Source: Phragmites australis (taxonomy: Eukaryota; Streptophyta; Magnoliopsida; Poales; Poaceae). From it: DNA of 64,000 nucleotides. The notes beneath the pieces are model-generated. The model was not told where the DNA came from, did not search any database, and was given only the letters and a program-made list of their open reading frames with translations. Both the position numbers and the translations under genes were made by a program. The stretch spans positions 1,146,001-1,210,000 of the forward strand of contig NC_084940.1 in assembly GCF_958298935.1 (NCBI RefSeq). The letters are read 5' to 3'. Shown in pieces: positions 1 through 14,056 of this stretch (its first letter is position 1; each line of letters opens with the position of its first letter).

Positions 1-2375
1 TTCGCCTTTTGGTGGGCTGCGGGTGTGGGTGCCAGCGGGGGGAGGCTCGTCGCGATGCGCGCGCAAGTCCTCCCAACCCACGGTGAAAACCCAACCGCAT
101 GCTCCTCTCCTCCCAGCGCCGCCCTGCTCCGCTCCGCACACGAGCCGGGACCAGAACGGGAGTGCGCGGCCACGGCGGCGGCGGACTCCGAGGCCCGAGT
201 GGGGAAAGTGGCGTTGGAAACGAGTGGGGGGGGGGGGGCTTTGCCTATGGCTATGGATGGTTATGGAGCACGAGGCATCGAGGCGCGTTTGCTCTCTTTA
301 GGTGCGGCGCGGTGGTTTTACCGGAAAAGCTCGAATAATTTGACGGGGAGGGCAGGGGTGGGGCTAGGCAGGGGAGACATCCGTACATTGACGCCTGTCG
401 CCGGCGTGGAGGTCTGGATTTTACCCTGCTTTGGCAGGGTGGGCGGTGCGGCCTCACCTCTGGAGTTTGGACGCCTGGCTTCGTTCATTTTCTTTTCTAA
501 CCTTTTTCCATTTCTTTTCTTCCTTTCGAAATTTATTTTCTTTCCTAGTCATGCATTTTGATTCCTTCTTCTTGATGGTACAGCTAAAATTTATATACTT
601 TTATTAAAAAGCTGTTTTTTAAAAGTTATTTATGCTTTTCGAGGAAAGTTGTTAGCTTATAAGCTTAATTTTTATGCTATCGATATATAGTTTTTTAAAA
701 AATTTACCCTCAAGCAGCTTAATAGCCTTTAGTTTATTTAATCAAAAATTAACTTATCAGCTTTTCAAAAATCAATATAAGCTTAGTATGTTTGATACAG
801 CTTATGACTTCATAGAAACTATAAGTTGAGTCAAACAGAGCTGATATATTAAGCCTTTTGTGTTTGAGTTTACTGTTGCTGTCTCTGCCACCGACTGCCC
901 CCTTACCCGAGCGCCCCCGACCGGCCCCTGTCCCTGAGCACCGCCCATGGCCATCGTACCTGAGCACCGCCTCCAGGCCGTCGTACTCGAGCCCCGCCTC
1001 CAGGCCACTATCATCAAGCGCCATCCTCGGCCCCCGTCACCAAGCGCTGCCCTATGCTGCGCCCGCTCCACGCCTGCTGTTGTCCGCCCGGTCGGAACAG
1101 TTGCCCAAGCTCATCGCCCCGGCTCGACCGGATCCTCCCACGTGCCACCATCTTCCTCCCGTACTCCCCCGACGTCAGCCTCTCGCCCGCACGCCTTCGG
1201 CTCCGGGCGCCAGATCCACGTCGCCGCTCTCGGCTGCCCCTTCCCCAAGCGCCGCCCCTGTCCTCGAGCGTCACCCCTGTCGGCCCCGGCTCTAAGCGCT
1301 ATCACAGCTGTAGTCGTACCCAAGCGTCGTCCCTGGCTCCCCTCTCGCCAGTCGTCGACCCTCGTCCCCGCGGGCGACTCGTGGGTTTCAGCTACCCGAC
1401 AGACATGGGCATGGGCGCAATATTGTGCATGTCACCCTTCACGGGCGCGGTTTGGGTAACCTGAATCGGGTCGTAGGTCGAGCACTATTCTGCTTCGCCT
1501 GTACTCGACCCAGTCTGTTGCCATCCATATGAGAGAAGGTGTGAGTGGAGGTGTAGTGTTGTGTGACTAGCTAAGTCAGATGTGTGTTTGTTATGAATAT
1601 GTACAAATTGATGTGTTGGATTTAGAATCAGTGGTTTTGTTCTATGTTTGATGTCCCATATTGAGAAATTTAGACGGTGCAATACTTGCATGTAATTTGC
1701 ATATTTTAGATCCACAATTGACAAAGGGAAAGTTACGGAACTCCGAAAGATATGAAGAAGAATTTCCAAATAGATGTACCTTTTTTTAGTCGATGAGACA
1801 ACAATCGTCAAGGACGAGGGTAGGAGTGTAGATCCTTTTTTAGTCCACTCATGTTCTCAACTTGGATCTGAAAGACCAAAGGAGCTTCTAGTATGTGATG
1901 ATGAGAGGGGGTGATGCACCATGGATCGTAAAAGAGAAGTTGCTAGTGATGCTAAGGAGATGAAAACCATCGTGGTGGTCACCGACGAGGGAGCGAAGAG
2001 GGGGGAACGATCGAAGGACATCCAGATAAGGTAGCGGTGTCGAGGTTTCATCAAAGAAGTGGAGGGGAAACAGGGAGAAGGGTTGCGGCATTGGATCTGG
2101 AAAGAGAAGTGGATGGGAAGAGGCAAGAGGGCCAATATATATAAAGGAGAAGATGGAGGGCAGGCGACCATTGGATATGTAATAGCATCCTACGACTTAA
2201 AGTTGCCAAGACAGAAGTGGAAAAATACAACATTGATTTTGTAGTCTCTTCTTAGTACAAACGTATATATATCATGTTCGATGTGCATTTGAAATTTATC
2301 TAGGTAAAGTTAACTTTTTGATGCAAAGTATGCGTATCGTCACCGTGTATAATGCAAAATGTGGTTTAGCCATCG
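1..2375. other. Intergenic DNA, no supported gene
   Basis: Two GC-rich stretches (about 1-480 and 880-1460) alternate with AT-rich DNA. Reading frames are open in several frames at once in the GC-rich parts and translate to Pro/Ala/Arg/Ser-rich low-complexity sequence, which is what composition alone produces. I see no domain, splice pattern or homology to support a gene. The AT-rich piece around 560-860 has short inverted motifs rich in AAGCTTAT-like words and could be MITE debris, but I could not find clean ends. Confidence 0.5.
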
Positions 2376-3359
2376 TGTCAAGCCCTGCCACCCAAAATTT
2401 TGCTAACTATCTAGATTGAATCATCCGAGGACCTAAGAAGCCCCTTGCCGGTGGACCCCACAAAGGCTCCACGGTGAGGTGTCAATCGGTGGGAGGCCCG
2501 ATACTGCATTTAAGAGGGAGCATGGCCTGTCACATCCAACCACTCCCCCCCACGCCTGTCGTGCTGAGTACGTCAGTCCCTGTCACCGCTTGGCAGGAAG
2601 GCGTGGGGACATTTAATGCGACGGATCCCATCGCACGTCACCCTGCGGGGCCTATAAAGAAAACGGCTTGGAGATATCGTCACTGGGCTCGAGGCGTATC
2701 GCCTGCCACACTGCCGCGTCAGACCGTGTCAGATCTTCTTTGACCGGACGGGCATGCGGGGATATTCAGCGGTTGCCCGGTGGACCCCCCTGCACCTGCT
2801 AAAATTGGGGCGTAATGAGCGATGGGACTGGTCGAAGGGCGCATTTTCAACCCATGTAACGTCAAACTGTAGACCCATGATGGTTGCTTTTCATTTATGA
2901 TTTACGGGAACTTGTGCCCCGTTCTGGGCACGCCGAGCCTCTCCCCGATAGGATAAAAGGGGGGAGCACTTGAAGGGAGGTTCTAGTTTTTGAGAAGTTA
3001 AGGCTTTGAGAAATCAAAAAAAAGTTCAGCAAGTTCAGAGGGATCGGCACTTGAAGACCGAAGCTTAATACTTGTTGGATAGACAAAAAAAACTTATAAC
3101 ACAGAGATCCAGAGAAAGGCATTCCAAGAGCATTAATAGCACATCAAACACACATGAGTAGGGTATTACGCTCCGTACGGCCCGAACCTGTCTAAAATCC
3201 CTTGTGCATTTACTCATACTAGCCGAAAATCATCCGTCCCGCCTAGATCTCATACAATCGCATTAAATCCACGTACGAGGTAGATCCAGAATCATCCCTC
3301 CGGCCGAATCTCAAAGGGGGTCCCTCAGGATCCCCGCTTGCGGTGTTCATCATCCGACA
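2376..3359 (+). mobile_element. LTR-like segment of a retrotransposon (probable solo or truncated LTR)
   Basis: The segment begins TGTCAAGCCC and ends CATCCGACA, giving the TGTC...GACA ends usual for Ty3/gypsy-type LTRs. A TATA-like ATAAAAG lies near 2952. The right part (about 3150-3359), with 'gagtagggtattacgctccg' and the closing 'ttcatcatccgaca', has the style of the 3' half of many grass gypsy LTRs. No matching 5-bp target duplication is visible with these ends, so the left boundary is uncertain or the element is truncated. No internal domains accompany it. Confidence 0.5.
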
Positions 3360-3477
3360 GCATTATACCAGTATCTAGCATTTTTTTTGACTTAAGCCTC
3401 ATATCATGCTTCCCTTCACTTGCGAAGTACATTATATACGCACACATGTTGCTTTCCTTTTTTTGCATTCTACTGTT

Positions 3478-3482
3478 GATCA
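3478..3482. repeat. Left target-site duplication GATCA of the solo LTR
   Basis: GATCA directly precedes the LTR start; the same word follows the LTR end at 6218-6222. Confidence 0.8.
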
Positions 3483-6217
3483 TGTCAAATCCCTAAAAAT
3501 TTTCCCCCCTTTTCTCCCTCCTCTCTCTCTCTTTCTCTCTTCTCTCTCTCCCCGTGACTCGCCGTCCCGTCGCTGCGCGCAGCGCCGCTCGCCGTCCCGT
3601 CGCCACCGGCAGACCTCGCGCCCCGTGCCCGAGCCTCGCGCCCCGCGCCGCTCCGAGCCCCGCGCTGCCTCGCCCCGCGCGCCGCTCCGAGCCCCGCCGA
3701 CCGCTATAAAGCGGTGAACAGTGCCATCCCCCTCCTCACTTCACCTCTCTCTCCCGAGCTCTCACCGCCGCCGCCCTCTCTCCGTGCGCCTCGCCGCCGG
3801 TGAGTTTTCCCCCCCGGTTCTCTCCTCTCTCTTCCTCTCCCCGAGCGTACCTGGGCCTCTTTCGTCGCCGGCCGCCGCCGCCTCCCTGTCGCTCCCCGTC
3901 GCTGCCTCCTCGGCCTCGGCCGCCCGCCGGCCAGATCCGACCGGCGAGGTCTGCCGCCATCCTCCTCCGCCGGCTAGGCCCACCGCCGCCCTTCGCCGTC
4001 GGCCCGCCACCGCCGCGCCAGCACCGCCCGAGCCGCCTCTCTCCCTCTCGTTCCCTCTCTGTGCCCGAGCGGGGCGCCCCCTGCTCTCTCTCTCTCTCCC
4101 CCTTTTATCTCTCTCCCCTCTGTGCAGCTGGCAGGTGGGCCCGTTTCCTTGAGCCGAGCCACCCGTGGAAGCCGAGCCGATCCCAGACCGAGCCGAGCCG
4201 CCGAGCCCACCGACAGCAGCCGAGCCGAGCTGTTGAGCCTGAGCCGATTCTGAGCCGAGCCGAGCCATGAGCCGACCCAAATGGAATATTCCTGGAATAT
4301 TCTCCCCCTTTTCTTTTTCTGAATTTTTTCTCCCGGCAAAACTTCCGAAGCCCGTTTCTCCTCCGTCATAACTCCGTTTTCGTCGATTCTTCCACCGATG
4401 TTCATCTAAATTCGAGATCTATCCAATCATGTCAATTTTATAATTTTTGTAAATTGTTTGGTCATTATTTTAATTATTTGATTGATTGTGCCTTTGTCGT
4501 TGTTGTGACTATTAGAGGAAGGAGCATTCGAGGACGACCCCGAGGACCCGGAGTTTGAAGGAGCAGGCGAGGACTTCAACGAAGGCAAGTCCTACAACCG
4601 TTGACCATGTTGATCCTATGTTTTTAAACACAACCCGTAGAGCCATTGTTTCAAATAATAGGAGTATGCATGTTTAGATTAATAGTTATGATTATTAAAG
4701 AAATGCTAGAATAGTTATAACCCAGCTTGTTTATCCCATGCCTTGTCATTGTTACCATTATTCCGTTGAAACCCTAGAAGATTCCCAACATCAACTATAA
4801 TGATTGTTTGGAAGATTGCTTGTTATAATGATTGTTTGGAAGATTGCTTGTTTACTAGTATGCTTAGGTTTGCTTTGCTCAAAAGAAAGAACTAGATCAT
4901 TTACATATGATAATCATGCTTTACATTGTGAAATGGTGTGTGCTTGGTGCTTAGTGCGTGTAAAATTTGTGTTCTTGTGAAAACTCTAGAGTAGTGTTGA
5001 CGAGGGTGAGTAAGGTGCCCCACAAAGGTGGGAGCCACCTTGGAGCAAGGTTCGCCTTTATGGTGTTCTTGCTAGGAGACTCTTACCTCGGTCATATAAG
5101 GACCGGTTCGCTGTGACATATCACCTAGTATCTACTCGTACAACCACATGGTCTGTATGGGCAGGACTTAATCTAACCCCTCTGACTTAGTGCGGTACCC
5201 ACCCGAAGGCCGGTAGTGGCAATGGGGACTAGGAGAAGACTTGGGTAGTGTGTAGCCCAAGGTCCGGCTGGTGATATTGTTGAGGCTAAGTCAAGCCTTG
5301 GGATTGCTAAGTGATCTTTCCCGTGTTTCTTCTAAAGCCCCTGGTATCTTAGTGCCCCATGGGTGAATATTGTGGCTTCGTTATGAGGTCGTTACGTCTC
5401 GTTATGACGGCTACACCAGTTGCTAAGGTGGGAGCCTGTGCATATCTTGTGGGTAAAGTGTACAACCTCTGCAGAGTGTTAAACCTATCCGGATAGCCGT
5501 GTCCTCGGTCAAGGACATGCTATGGTTTGATCACAATGATTAGCTTTTTGGCGTGAGTAACTCCTTGGCGTGTGAGTGGGCTGTGTGCCCGTGTTTTCTA
5601 AAAGAATGGTTTTGGCTTTGTGCCCTAAGCCTCCTGGACTGTGTGTCCGCTGGCAAAGTCTTGTGGGAATTGGCGGGACGGGTGTACCTCCCCCAGGGCC
5701 GTCAACCCCCATAAGCTCAACTTATGTATTTCTCTTGAAAGTGTTTTTATTAAAAGTTAGTCTTTGCAAAATGAACCCTGCATCAATAAAACTAGCTTTC
5801 CGCAAAACCTAAAAGACTCTACAGCCCTATCCTTGAACTACGCTTAAGCATTTAATTTCTCCCCTTGAGGTAGGACTTGCTGAGTACCTTATGTACTCAT
5901 ACTTGCTAATTGTGGATCCAGATGATCCAGAGGCCGACTTCGCCGAAGAAGGAGATGAAGATTAGAGAAGCCGGTTTCGTCTGCACTCAAGCTGCCTGTA
6001 GGGCTTGGGTCGCTTTTGTGTGTTTCCGCTGTGTTTTGAGGGTTTGTAAATTATGCCTTCGAGCTTCTATTGTAATGGACTCTGTATTGTGCTTTATTAT
6101 CGTATTTATTCGATGTATGACTATGATGTCTACTTCTGTTGGAGTTCGTGCGTACCAGCTACTGATCCAGGGACTAGTATGAGCTACACGTGGTGACCCC
6201 AAAGGAGGGGTCCGACA
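3483..6217 (+). mobile_element. Solo LTR of a large LTR retrotransposon, with target-site duplication
   Basis: The 2,735-bp segment starts TGTCAAATCC and ends GGTCCGACA, so it has TGTC...GACA termini. It is bounded by the identical 5-bp word GATCA at 3478-3482 and 6218-6222, a perfect target-site duplication. A TATA box (TATAAA, 3705-3710) lies just upstream of a CT-rich, then GC-rich, leader-like zone. Near 5875-5910 it carries the 'cttgctgagtaccttatgta' type of sequence seen in long grass LTRs. No gag or pol reading frame is present. The simplest reading is a solo LTR left by recombination between two LTRs. Confidence 0.85.
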
Positions 6218-6222
6218 GATCA
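6218..6222. repeat. Right target-site duplication GATCA of the solo LTR
   Basis: GATCA directly follows the terminal ...CCGACA and matches 3478-3482. Confidence 0.8.
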
Positions 6223-9200
6223 GAAGCTATCAATGAAGCTACATCCTTCGATGGAGATGATTTCGACCTGTAGCTCCTTTTCTCCGCTGTGTTTTTCTTC
6301 TAGACCATCGAGTCCTTTTGTAATAAGTTACGACAAAAATGTAATTATGCACTGTGATGATACATTGATGATATAACGCATGTATGAAACTTGATGCTGG
6401 CATACATGTGGTTGTATCTGGTTTTGTTCCTTTAAAACTGTGTGTTATAGTGTCACACGCTAATAGCGTGACTAGTCTCGCTGTAATATTTTATCATAAT
6501 AATATTTGATTAATTATATTCGACTCTTTATTTAGATATTTGATTTTTATAATAATTTAATTTTTTCTAAGACTATATTTGATATGGTTCATTCTTTTTC
6601 TATTATAACCCCAATTTCAATTATTATCTATTTTATTTTATCTGGATTTTTTATTTAGATGTTTTGGTTCCTAAAGCGTATGGAAATTGAACTGCTAATG
6701 TTTTATAACTTTAATTCCGAATCTAACTATTTATTAATCGTATAATATGAACTATTTGTTTAATCTAGACCGTTAGATGTTCATACGAGTGAGCAGTCAT
6801 TTTCTTTTTTATTAACATAATAATTTTTTGAACTTAAAAAAGATAGTGATTCCTTTCCTCTTAAATATTAAGATAATTGCTAGTGTTGTTGTTCTTGATA
6901 TGTCCTGGAATTTCGTTGGCCGGTGGGGCAAAAGAAGCGCAACGAGCGTACATAAGAACTATGCTAGCACGTTCATGCAACTTGTTTGAATAGAGCATGA
7001 CCAATAGTTGCAAAATAGAGTACCTTAAGGCTTATGGCCTGTGCAACTGTGTTGTTTGCAATTTCCTTCCCTGTTGCACCGTACCTTTTTGATCCCCTGA
7101 AAAGGCAACTTTTACAACTATGGATCATACATGCTTGCATCAGATCAGAGACACTTTTTCCGGTCTAAGAACCAGGACTCGAATGCAAATTTTAACCGTG
7201 TTACAGCGACATCCCACTTGGCAATGCCGGGCTAGCTAAACCGTCAGCTAGCGCGAAACATGATGAGAGATTTGCGCCAGCACGCCCAGGTGCTCGCTGC
7301 ATTCTTGTTCCTCTTCTCTTTTCATAGTTTTTTTTTTTTTTAAAACTACTTATCTGGTTTTTCCAGTTTCACGAGCACTGAAAGCCTGAATTGAAATGCC
7401 GAGGTCGTCGTCAGTTCCAGTGCTAGCCTACCTCAGTTTTTTACTACCTGGGGGCTGGGGCGTCAGTAAAAAAAACTGGCTGTATTTGCATCTACCTGTG
7501 TCCAGTCTTGGTGGCAGGAGCACCACAGCAGCTGCCCATGAATAGGCTGCAGTCAGTGCTGCAATCATAGCCTCCAGCCTGCCAGTCGGTCGTCGAGTGA
7601 GTCCTGCAGTGAAGTGGCCAAACGGGTGCAGTAAAAAGAAGCGCAGTAGTAGCAACGGCCACACACACTCTGAACTGGAATCAAGTCACTGGACCCGGTG
7701 AAAGAGCCGTTTCGAGTGACTCGACTCCACCCATCTGCTGCCCGAGCCACACCAACCGGCCGGCGTCGAGCGCAGTAAACAACTCATCCGGCCGGCTGGT
7801 ACGACGAGGGGCGGCGGCAGCAGTACACGGTTTCGCCATAACCGATGGGAAAAACAACTCATCCGCCTATTTCTTTTATCAGATTTATCTTAATTCTCTT
7901 ACCTAGCAGGAGACATATCGAATGATTTTTTATGTAATTCTCTAATTATCTTGATAACTCATATAATGGCAAGGACTAGTAGAATTTTCCGTCGTGTCCG
8001 ATGTTTCGTTGTCGTCTCCACGCTCAGTCTCATCCCGTCTGTGAATGTATTTACGTTCTCCATGCTTCCGTGCCGTCCCGGAAATAGAAGCGCCTGTTGG
8101 ATAAACCTATATAGGTCGAGTCGCTGCATATATTTACCGGCTCTATTTTTTTTACTGCGTAATTTCATTCGTTGAAACGAAACGAAATGGTGATCGATCT
8201 GTTCATCAGGTCCAGACCATCTCGTCATCAGTACGTAATTCATCAGAGTGTGGAAGCGATCGACAGCGAGCTATACATCCAATTATAGTGTGCTCGATCG
8301 GCAACTGTTGCCTCGAGACCAGTTTGGAACCCCTCGATGTTTTTGCTGACTTTTCGAGGCCGCCGACGGTGCGGCGGCCGGCGAGGATGGCCATGGAGAT
8401 GGTTCCGATCGAGTCACCCGGCCATCGTCGTGCGTGTGATACATGCATGGCCCTGGCCAGACCATGCCCATGCCCATTCCCATGCCCCGACGTTGCCGCT
8501 CGGCTGGCTGCACCGCTAGCTACAGGGATCATCGTCGAGCTCCAGCTTTGGCTGTATGTATGCACACTGTACAGCGTGCCGCTAGTATCGGAACATATGA
8601 CCATTGATCGGTATATATAACACTACGCAGAATATATGCAAGGTTTGTCAGTGACAAAAGGAGAAGAAGGCGGCGGTCCCGGCCATGGCCCCCGGTGTTC
8701 GTTGGAGTTGGAGCAGTTATGCATGTAACAAAGGAGCTAATACGTACGCGAAAGTACGCAGTGGCGGAGGCAAGGGAAGTAAATATGTACATAGCCACGG
8801 CGCATTGGGAGCCTCTCAAGTCCTACTTCAATTATATTTTCGCCCGTGTACGTACGTACAGATAGAAACGGAAATACGGAATAGCTAGCGGAGTACATCT
8901 GCATACCTACTGCGCAACTGCAACTGTGCGCACGAACAGTCTTGCGATTATACGTTCGTGCAGCTGCTAGCTAGGTTAGTGCACCTGCATCCTGCTGCGA
9001 TCACGAGACGTCCAGATGAATGTGCAACCGTACATGCCAAGCCTTTTACAATATTAACGGGAAGCCTGATATCCTCTTAATGAAATTTAAGAGGACGTCC
9101 TCTCTCTGAGTACTTTTTTTAATGTGCAACAGTACATTGCACGTATTTGTTGAGAGGAATTCACCTGGCGCAGAAACAGTGCCCACGCCTTCATCAGCGT

Positions 9201-12200
9201 ATTCGGTGTCACTTTGAATACTGCACTTTGTACTGTCAATATGCACTTATACTCAGTAGATCTAAAAAAAGATGACATTTTAGAGTTGAGTATAAGTATT
9301 TTGATAAAAAATAAAATAATTATCTAAATGTTTTTAATACTATTTATTGTATGGGAAATAAGACTAGCAATGAGAAGTAAATTACTTAATGGAGAGATAA
9401 GATTGAAAAATTTAGACTAAAATTACATCAAAATTATAGAATGTCGTATATTTTGAACATCTTAGAAGAGACTAAAATATCATTCATTTTGAGACAAGAG
9501 ACTAGGAAACCGTACTCAAATGCAAGAAAAAAAATTCAAGAACCTGCACGTGTTGTCATTGAAATGCATGATGTTCTCAATTGGTTACTTTTTTTTTTTT
9601 GTTAACCTCAGCACCAAGATATAAATTATAGTATATGAACATACGTTTAAACACATACCGTACTCTCTATATATATATCATAAGGTACATGTAAGATATA
9701 TAAGCTATATACATATATCTATTAAAGAGATTCTTAAAGTCTTCTATCACATTCCTATTATGATTCACCGCCGTTCAAAACTATCTGAAAAAATTCTATT
9801 TATAAGGACAGACCCTAATACAGACGAGAAGTTAAACTCCCGATCGGTGCTTTGTCCACCGACGAAACAACCAACGCGCCACGAACGTATTCGCGTCAAC
9901 TGGTTGGCTTGTTGCTTCTTGAAGAAGAGAGAGAGGATTAGTATAGTACGTGGAGGAGTGAAAAGAGAGGCCAGTCTAACCGGAAAATATGTCCGGCATA
10001 GTGGTCAAGGTCGGGGATTGCCTGGATCGAAGCATTTGAAGGAACCGAGCAGACGAAAAGGAGCTCCTCCTACCAACAACATTCTTTTACATTCCCGCTG
10101 CATCACGTGACCGCGAATCATTCGGGCTCAGTAAAGTATTGAAGCCAGCACAGCATTCCTTTCCAGAAAGAGATTCTGGAGTAAAATGGAGTGAAAGCAA
10201 GGTGGAAACCGAGTTGCCCCCTCCTTGTAATTCCTTTCCTCCGCGCATTGTATACTTTTTGCAGAATTCGAAATGGATCTTCTTCTTTTTTGGAACTGGG
10301 ATTTCTATACGAAACAGTTCGATTCCCGCACGAGTCGAGAGCTGCATCCTCTCTTCTCACTTTGTCGTACCCCAATCACTTTGGGAAACTTCTGATTGGG
10401 AGATTAGGTACTTTCACAATCTAAGGATCCATTTGGAAGGATGGAACGTAAAATAGAGGAAGAATAAAAAATTTAAAAATAGAATGAAGTGAAAGGTGTA
10501 AAAAAATATATAAATTCAAAACACAAGAATGAAAAGTTTAGACTGTTTAGATCGCAAGAACGAGAGAGGGCAACGGTAAATGGGAGAGAGCAAGTGGATA
10601 CTTTTTCTTTGGTTCAAAGTGGATGTTTTATTTCCCTTAAAATACATATCCACTACTACCTTTCCCCTCGGAACAGAACTAGCGTTCCCTCATTTCAAAC
10701 ACATCGTCGCAATTCCTCTTAAGAGAAACGCGTTCCTCCCAAAAAAAACCATATTTGATCTCAACAGACCTACTGCTCACCACCCTTCTCTTTCCGTTGT
10801 AAAGCCCCTGCCTTCCGGCATTGCTATGGTCTATGGCTCCCCTTGCTCTTCCACCATCCACTACCACCATATCTACCATTGATCGTCCTCTTCTGTCAAA
10901 GCTTGACGGCTCGTCTCTGCATGTCCTACCAAACACATTGCCAGACACTCATAGCTTGATATCCCCCTTGCCCCTGTTGGCCTTTACCATCCAAAGCTAA
11001 TCATGTACCTAATTCGGCCCCGAGCTCGTCGAGCCGCAATATCACCTGAATTCTAGGCTCAAGCCCTGGGAGCTGGGGAACCCGAACCCAGACTTGATGA
11101 ACGCAACAATGTCGCCAGAGAAGAAGCTGTAGACCAGAGCACAAATCCTCGAGCAGATTGAAAGGTGAGAAATGCTCAATTGATATATGGTATTCCTGTA
11201 TAATAACAAACAAAGTAAATAAACTTTAACATTAACTAGCATCAAGAATCCAACTGCGCATGTACCGTTGTATAATTCTCAATTTATTATCGATTTGTGT
11301 TTTGCCTTATCATCGCTCTTCTTTCTGTCATTATTGCTACTAAACTTGCTCATTGATAGACATAATTTAAACTCGTGCCTACCATAACAACTTTTTTATT
11401 TGTTTGGGCATTAAATTATCATCTCTTTACCCTATTTTATGTAAATTATGCTCTATATTCACTTATTTTTATTTTTCTTTGCTATTTCAATCAAATAGCT
11501 TTTATTTGGCTGGGTAAGTCAAGCTCCATCATCTATGTGATACATGGATTGTGCATTTTTCTGTTGCCTTCTAAGGGTGTGACCTTAAGCTACACGATTA
11601 AAACCTAGTATAGCGGAGCCCGTTTCCTCTTATATTGGTTCACTCATGTGTCCTGCTTTGTAGATTAATAGCTTTATTGGTGTTCCTTATCGTTGTCAGA
11701 GGTTAAGATTCCACTCATGTGTCCTGCTTGAACCGCAAGCCTGTCTACGTTGTCCGGGAGTGAGAGAGAATATGCTATTACATTTTTTCTTTGAATGGAT
11801 GTTTTTTCTACGATTTGAATATATCGGTCATTCTCTTGTATCAGTATTAGGTTTTATCTCTTTTTTCTTTTTACACATCTCATATTAATCTATGTTTCTA
11901 AAAATTTTCATTACATTTTACATTAAAAAATCATTTGAGCAACATTAAACTCTTAAATGCATGCAAACCTGCAAGGTGCAGCAAACTTATGCATTTATCA
12001 AATCATATTATCTTTTTTTTACTGGCAATTGTCTTATTTTTTTTAATAATAACAGTGGTGGGTAATATAGAAGTACATATATAGGTATTTTGGGTCTAAT
12101 TTTGTATAACGATAGATGTGGGTAATATAGAAGCATGTATAATGATATTTTGGGTTTATTTTTTGTAATGGTATTAGTGAGTAATTTATAAATATGTATA

Positions 12201-14056
12201 CACATATTTTGCTTTATTTTTTCTCTAATTAACGGGATAATTTGTGGATCTTGAGAGGAAAAGAGAAGTGTTCTTTTGTTGACCAATGAATAATATAATA
12301 GATCATATAGCAGGTCCGGGCAAGCAGTAGTCGTCCAATCAACTTCATGTCTCTAGCTGTTGCTTGGAAAGTCTGTTGTAGGGCAGATTCCGAGTTTCAG
12401 ACGAGTGGAGATGGCGGGACAAATTCTTGGTAAGTGAAAAAAAGAATAGGATCCCAAGGTCCCTTTCATGGATTCCTACTTTGGAGAAGAATCCGGCAGT
12501 TGTACTAATATTCTTCTGCCTCTGAATTTTCTTTTGGTCAAATGAAACCCAGGAAGACATTGCGCATACCTCTTGCACGCGCTGACGCGCTTGTAGAAAT
12601 TTCTCCCCAACAAAGGTTCTTTATGCTATCGATAGCAACTGACTTTATTTAATATCATCATGCGTCAAAATAATGAAAATGAAAGTACAGATCATACAAC
12701 TCTCCGCACAGATTACTCCAATCGGGCGAGAAAAAACCACATTTAGTTGGGACCAATAAAAGGTCTGCGTATGGACCAGATGATAAATCTTCGAATTTCA
12801 AGTGCGGCATAAATCGTGTCCAGATTTTCATTTTCCACTCTAAGAGAAGTTAAATTAGTAGCAAATAGACCCTTTCCTCTATAATTTCAATCAGTAGGAT
12901 CGCTACTGTTTCCAAAAAAAACTTTGTTCCATCTTTTTCCGAAGTTGAATAAATTGTTTCCACTGTTCATAATTGTCTTCAGTATTTGGCCATTTTTTTC
13001 TGTCTTCAGTAGAGACCACTTGCTGTTTTCTTTCTATACTTTATTCTACCGAACATTTTTAGGTCTACAGAATGGGTTCTTCTCAAGTCCCATGGAATCT
13101 TTACCAAAACTTCGGATATGTGAGAATTTAAAAATTGCATACAATGATGACACGATCAAGTTTTGTAGTTGTGGAAGTTTCATCTTCTTGTTTTAATACT
13201 GTTGCAACCTCCCTTTCAGTATTACTCTGCTCCAAATTTTATCTTACAGTACAGTCGAACAGTCGCTGCACGTGATTAGGGATTAAATATTTTAACTTCT
13301 GACAAAGCCATCTCAACTACATGAACTGCAGTTGTAATTTTCTGATCAAACTACTACTACGACTCGCAACTTGCTCTGACTACTGCTATATTATCGCGAT
13401 ATTATTTTCGCTGTAGGGCACCCTATGCCGATTGGCATTATTATATTTCCATTTGGTGCATAATTTTCTCACATAGGAGCAGTCCAATCACGATCCAACG
13501 GTCCAGATTACATGTGGACTGGTGTATACAGTAGCAGAAGCAGACGTGCATTCAGAAAAATAAGACCAGCCTGATCGTTGTGCTAGTATTATATATTTGT
13601 CTTTCCAGGTCAATCAGGAGTAAGTTAATTGCGTTTATGTCTGGCTATCCTTTCTTTTTCTAGTGTTCTGGCTAGATGGGACTCGTGAATAAATCATTAC
13701 GTAATAGTCAAAAATCAGTGTTTGGTTTCTGACATAAAATGTTTTCTTTTAGCATTTCCTTACTCTGTTAATTCAAGCTCAGACCCTATGCCACTTGCAT
13801 TTCTTTACTCTGTTAATTCTAGTTCAGCTTAACCATCTGTCTGCCGTGCTTGACAGGGCTCAGTTCTGAAGAAGCACTTCTTTTTGAAATTTCAAAGACT
13901 CATTCGACTAGTAGAATTTAGGGCTGTAGCACTGAAAGAAAACCTGAAAAAGTGTGAGTCCAAAGATCGCAATCCATTGAGTCAAAATTCTTGAGAGCTT
14001 GAAGAACTATGTGGCAAAAGATAACCGTAAGTGACGATCAAGTTTGCAAGTATGAC
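6223..14056. other. Long intergenic stretch without a supported gene
   Basis: Mostly AT-rich DNA with scattered short open frames and no recognisable product. 8300-8530 is GC-richer with no domain. 9770-10425 differs in texture (purine-rich, mid GC, words such as 'ccggaaaatatgtccggcat') and could be organelle-derived. 10430-10960 and 11010-11160 contain short open stretches with no homology I recognise. I see no tRNA, rRNA or conserved exon here. Confidence 0.5.

Noticed and set aside
858..1464. Several overlapping Pro/Ser/Ala-rich open frames
   Set aside because: Open in multiple frames on both strands at once, low complexity, no domain; explained by GC-rich composition.
2285..3364. GCATT at 2285-2289 and 3360-3364 as target duplication for the first LTR
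   Set aside because: It would give an LTR starting TGAAATTT, which does not mirror the ...CCGACA end; the TGTC start at 2376 fits better but has no matching duplication, so the boundary is left open.
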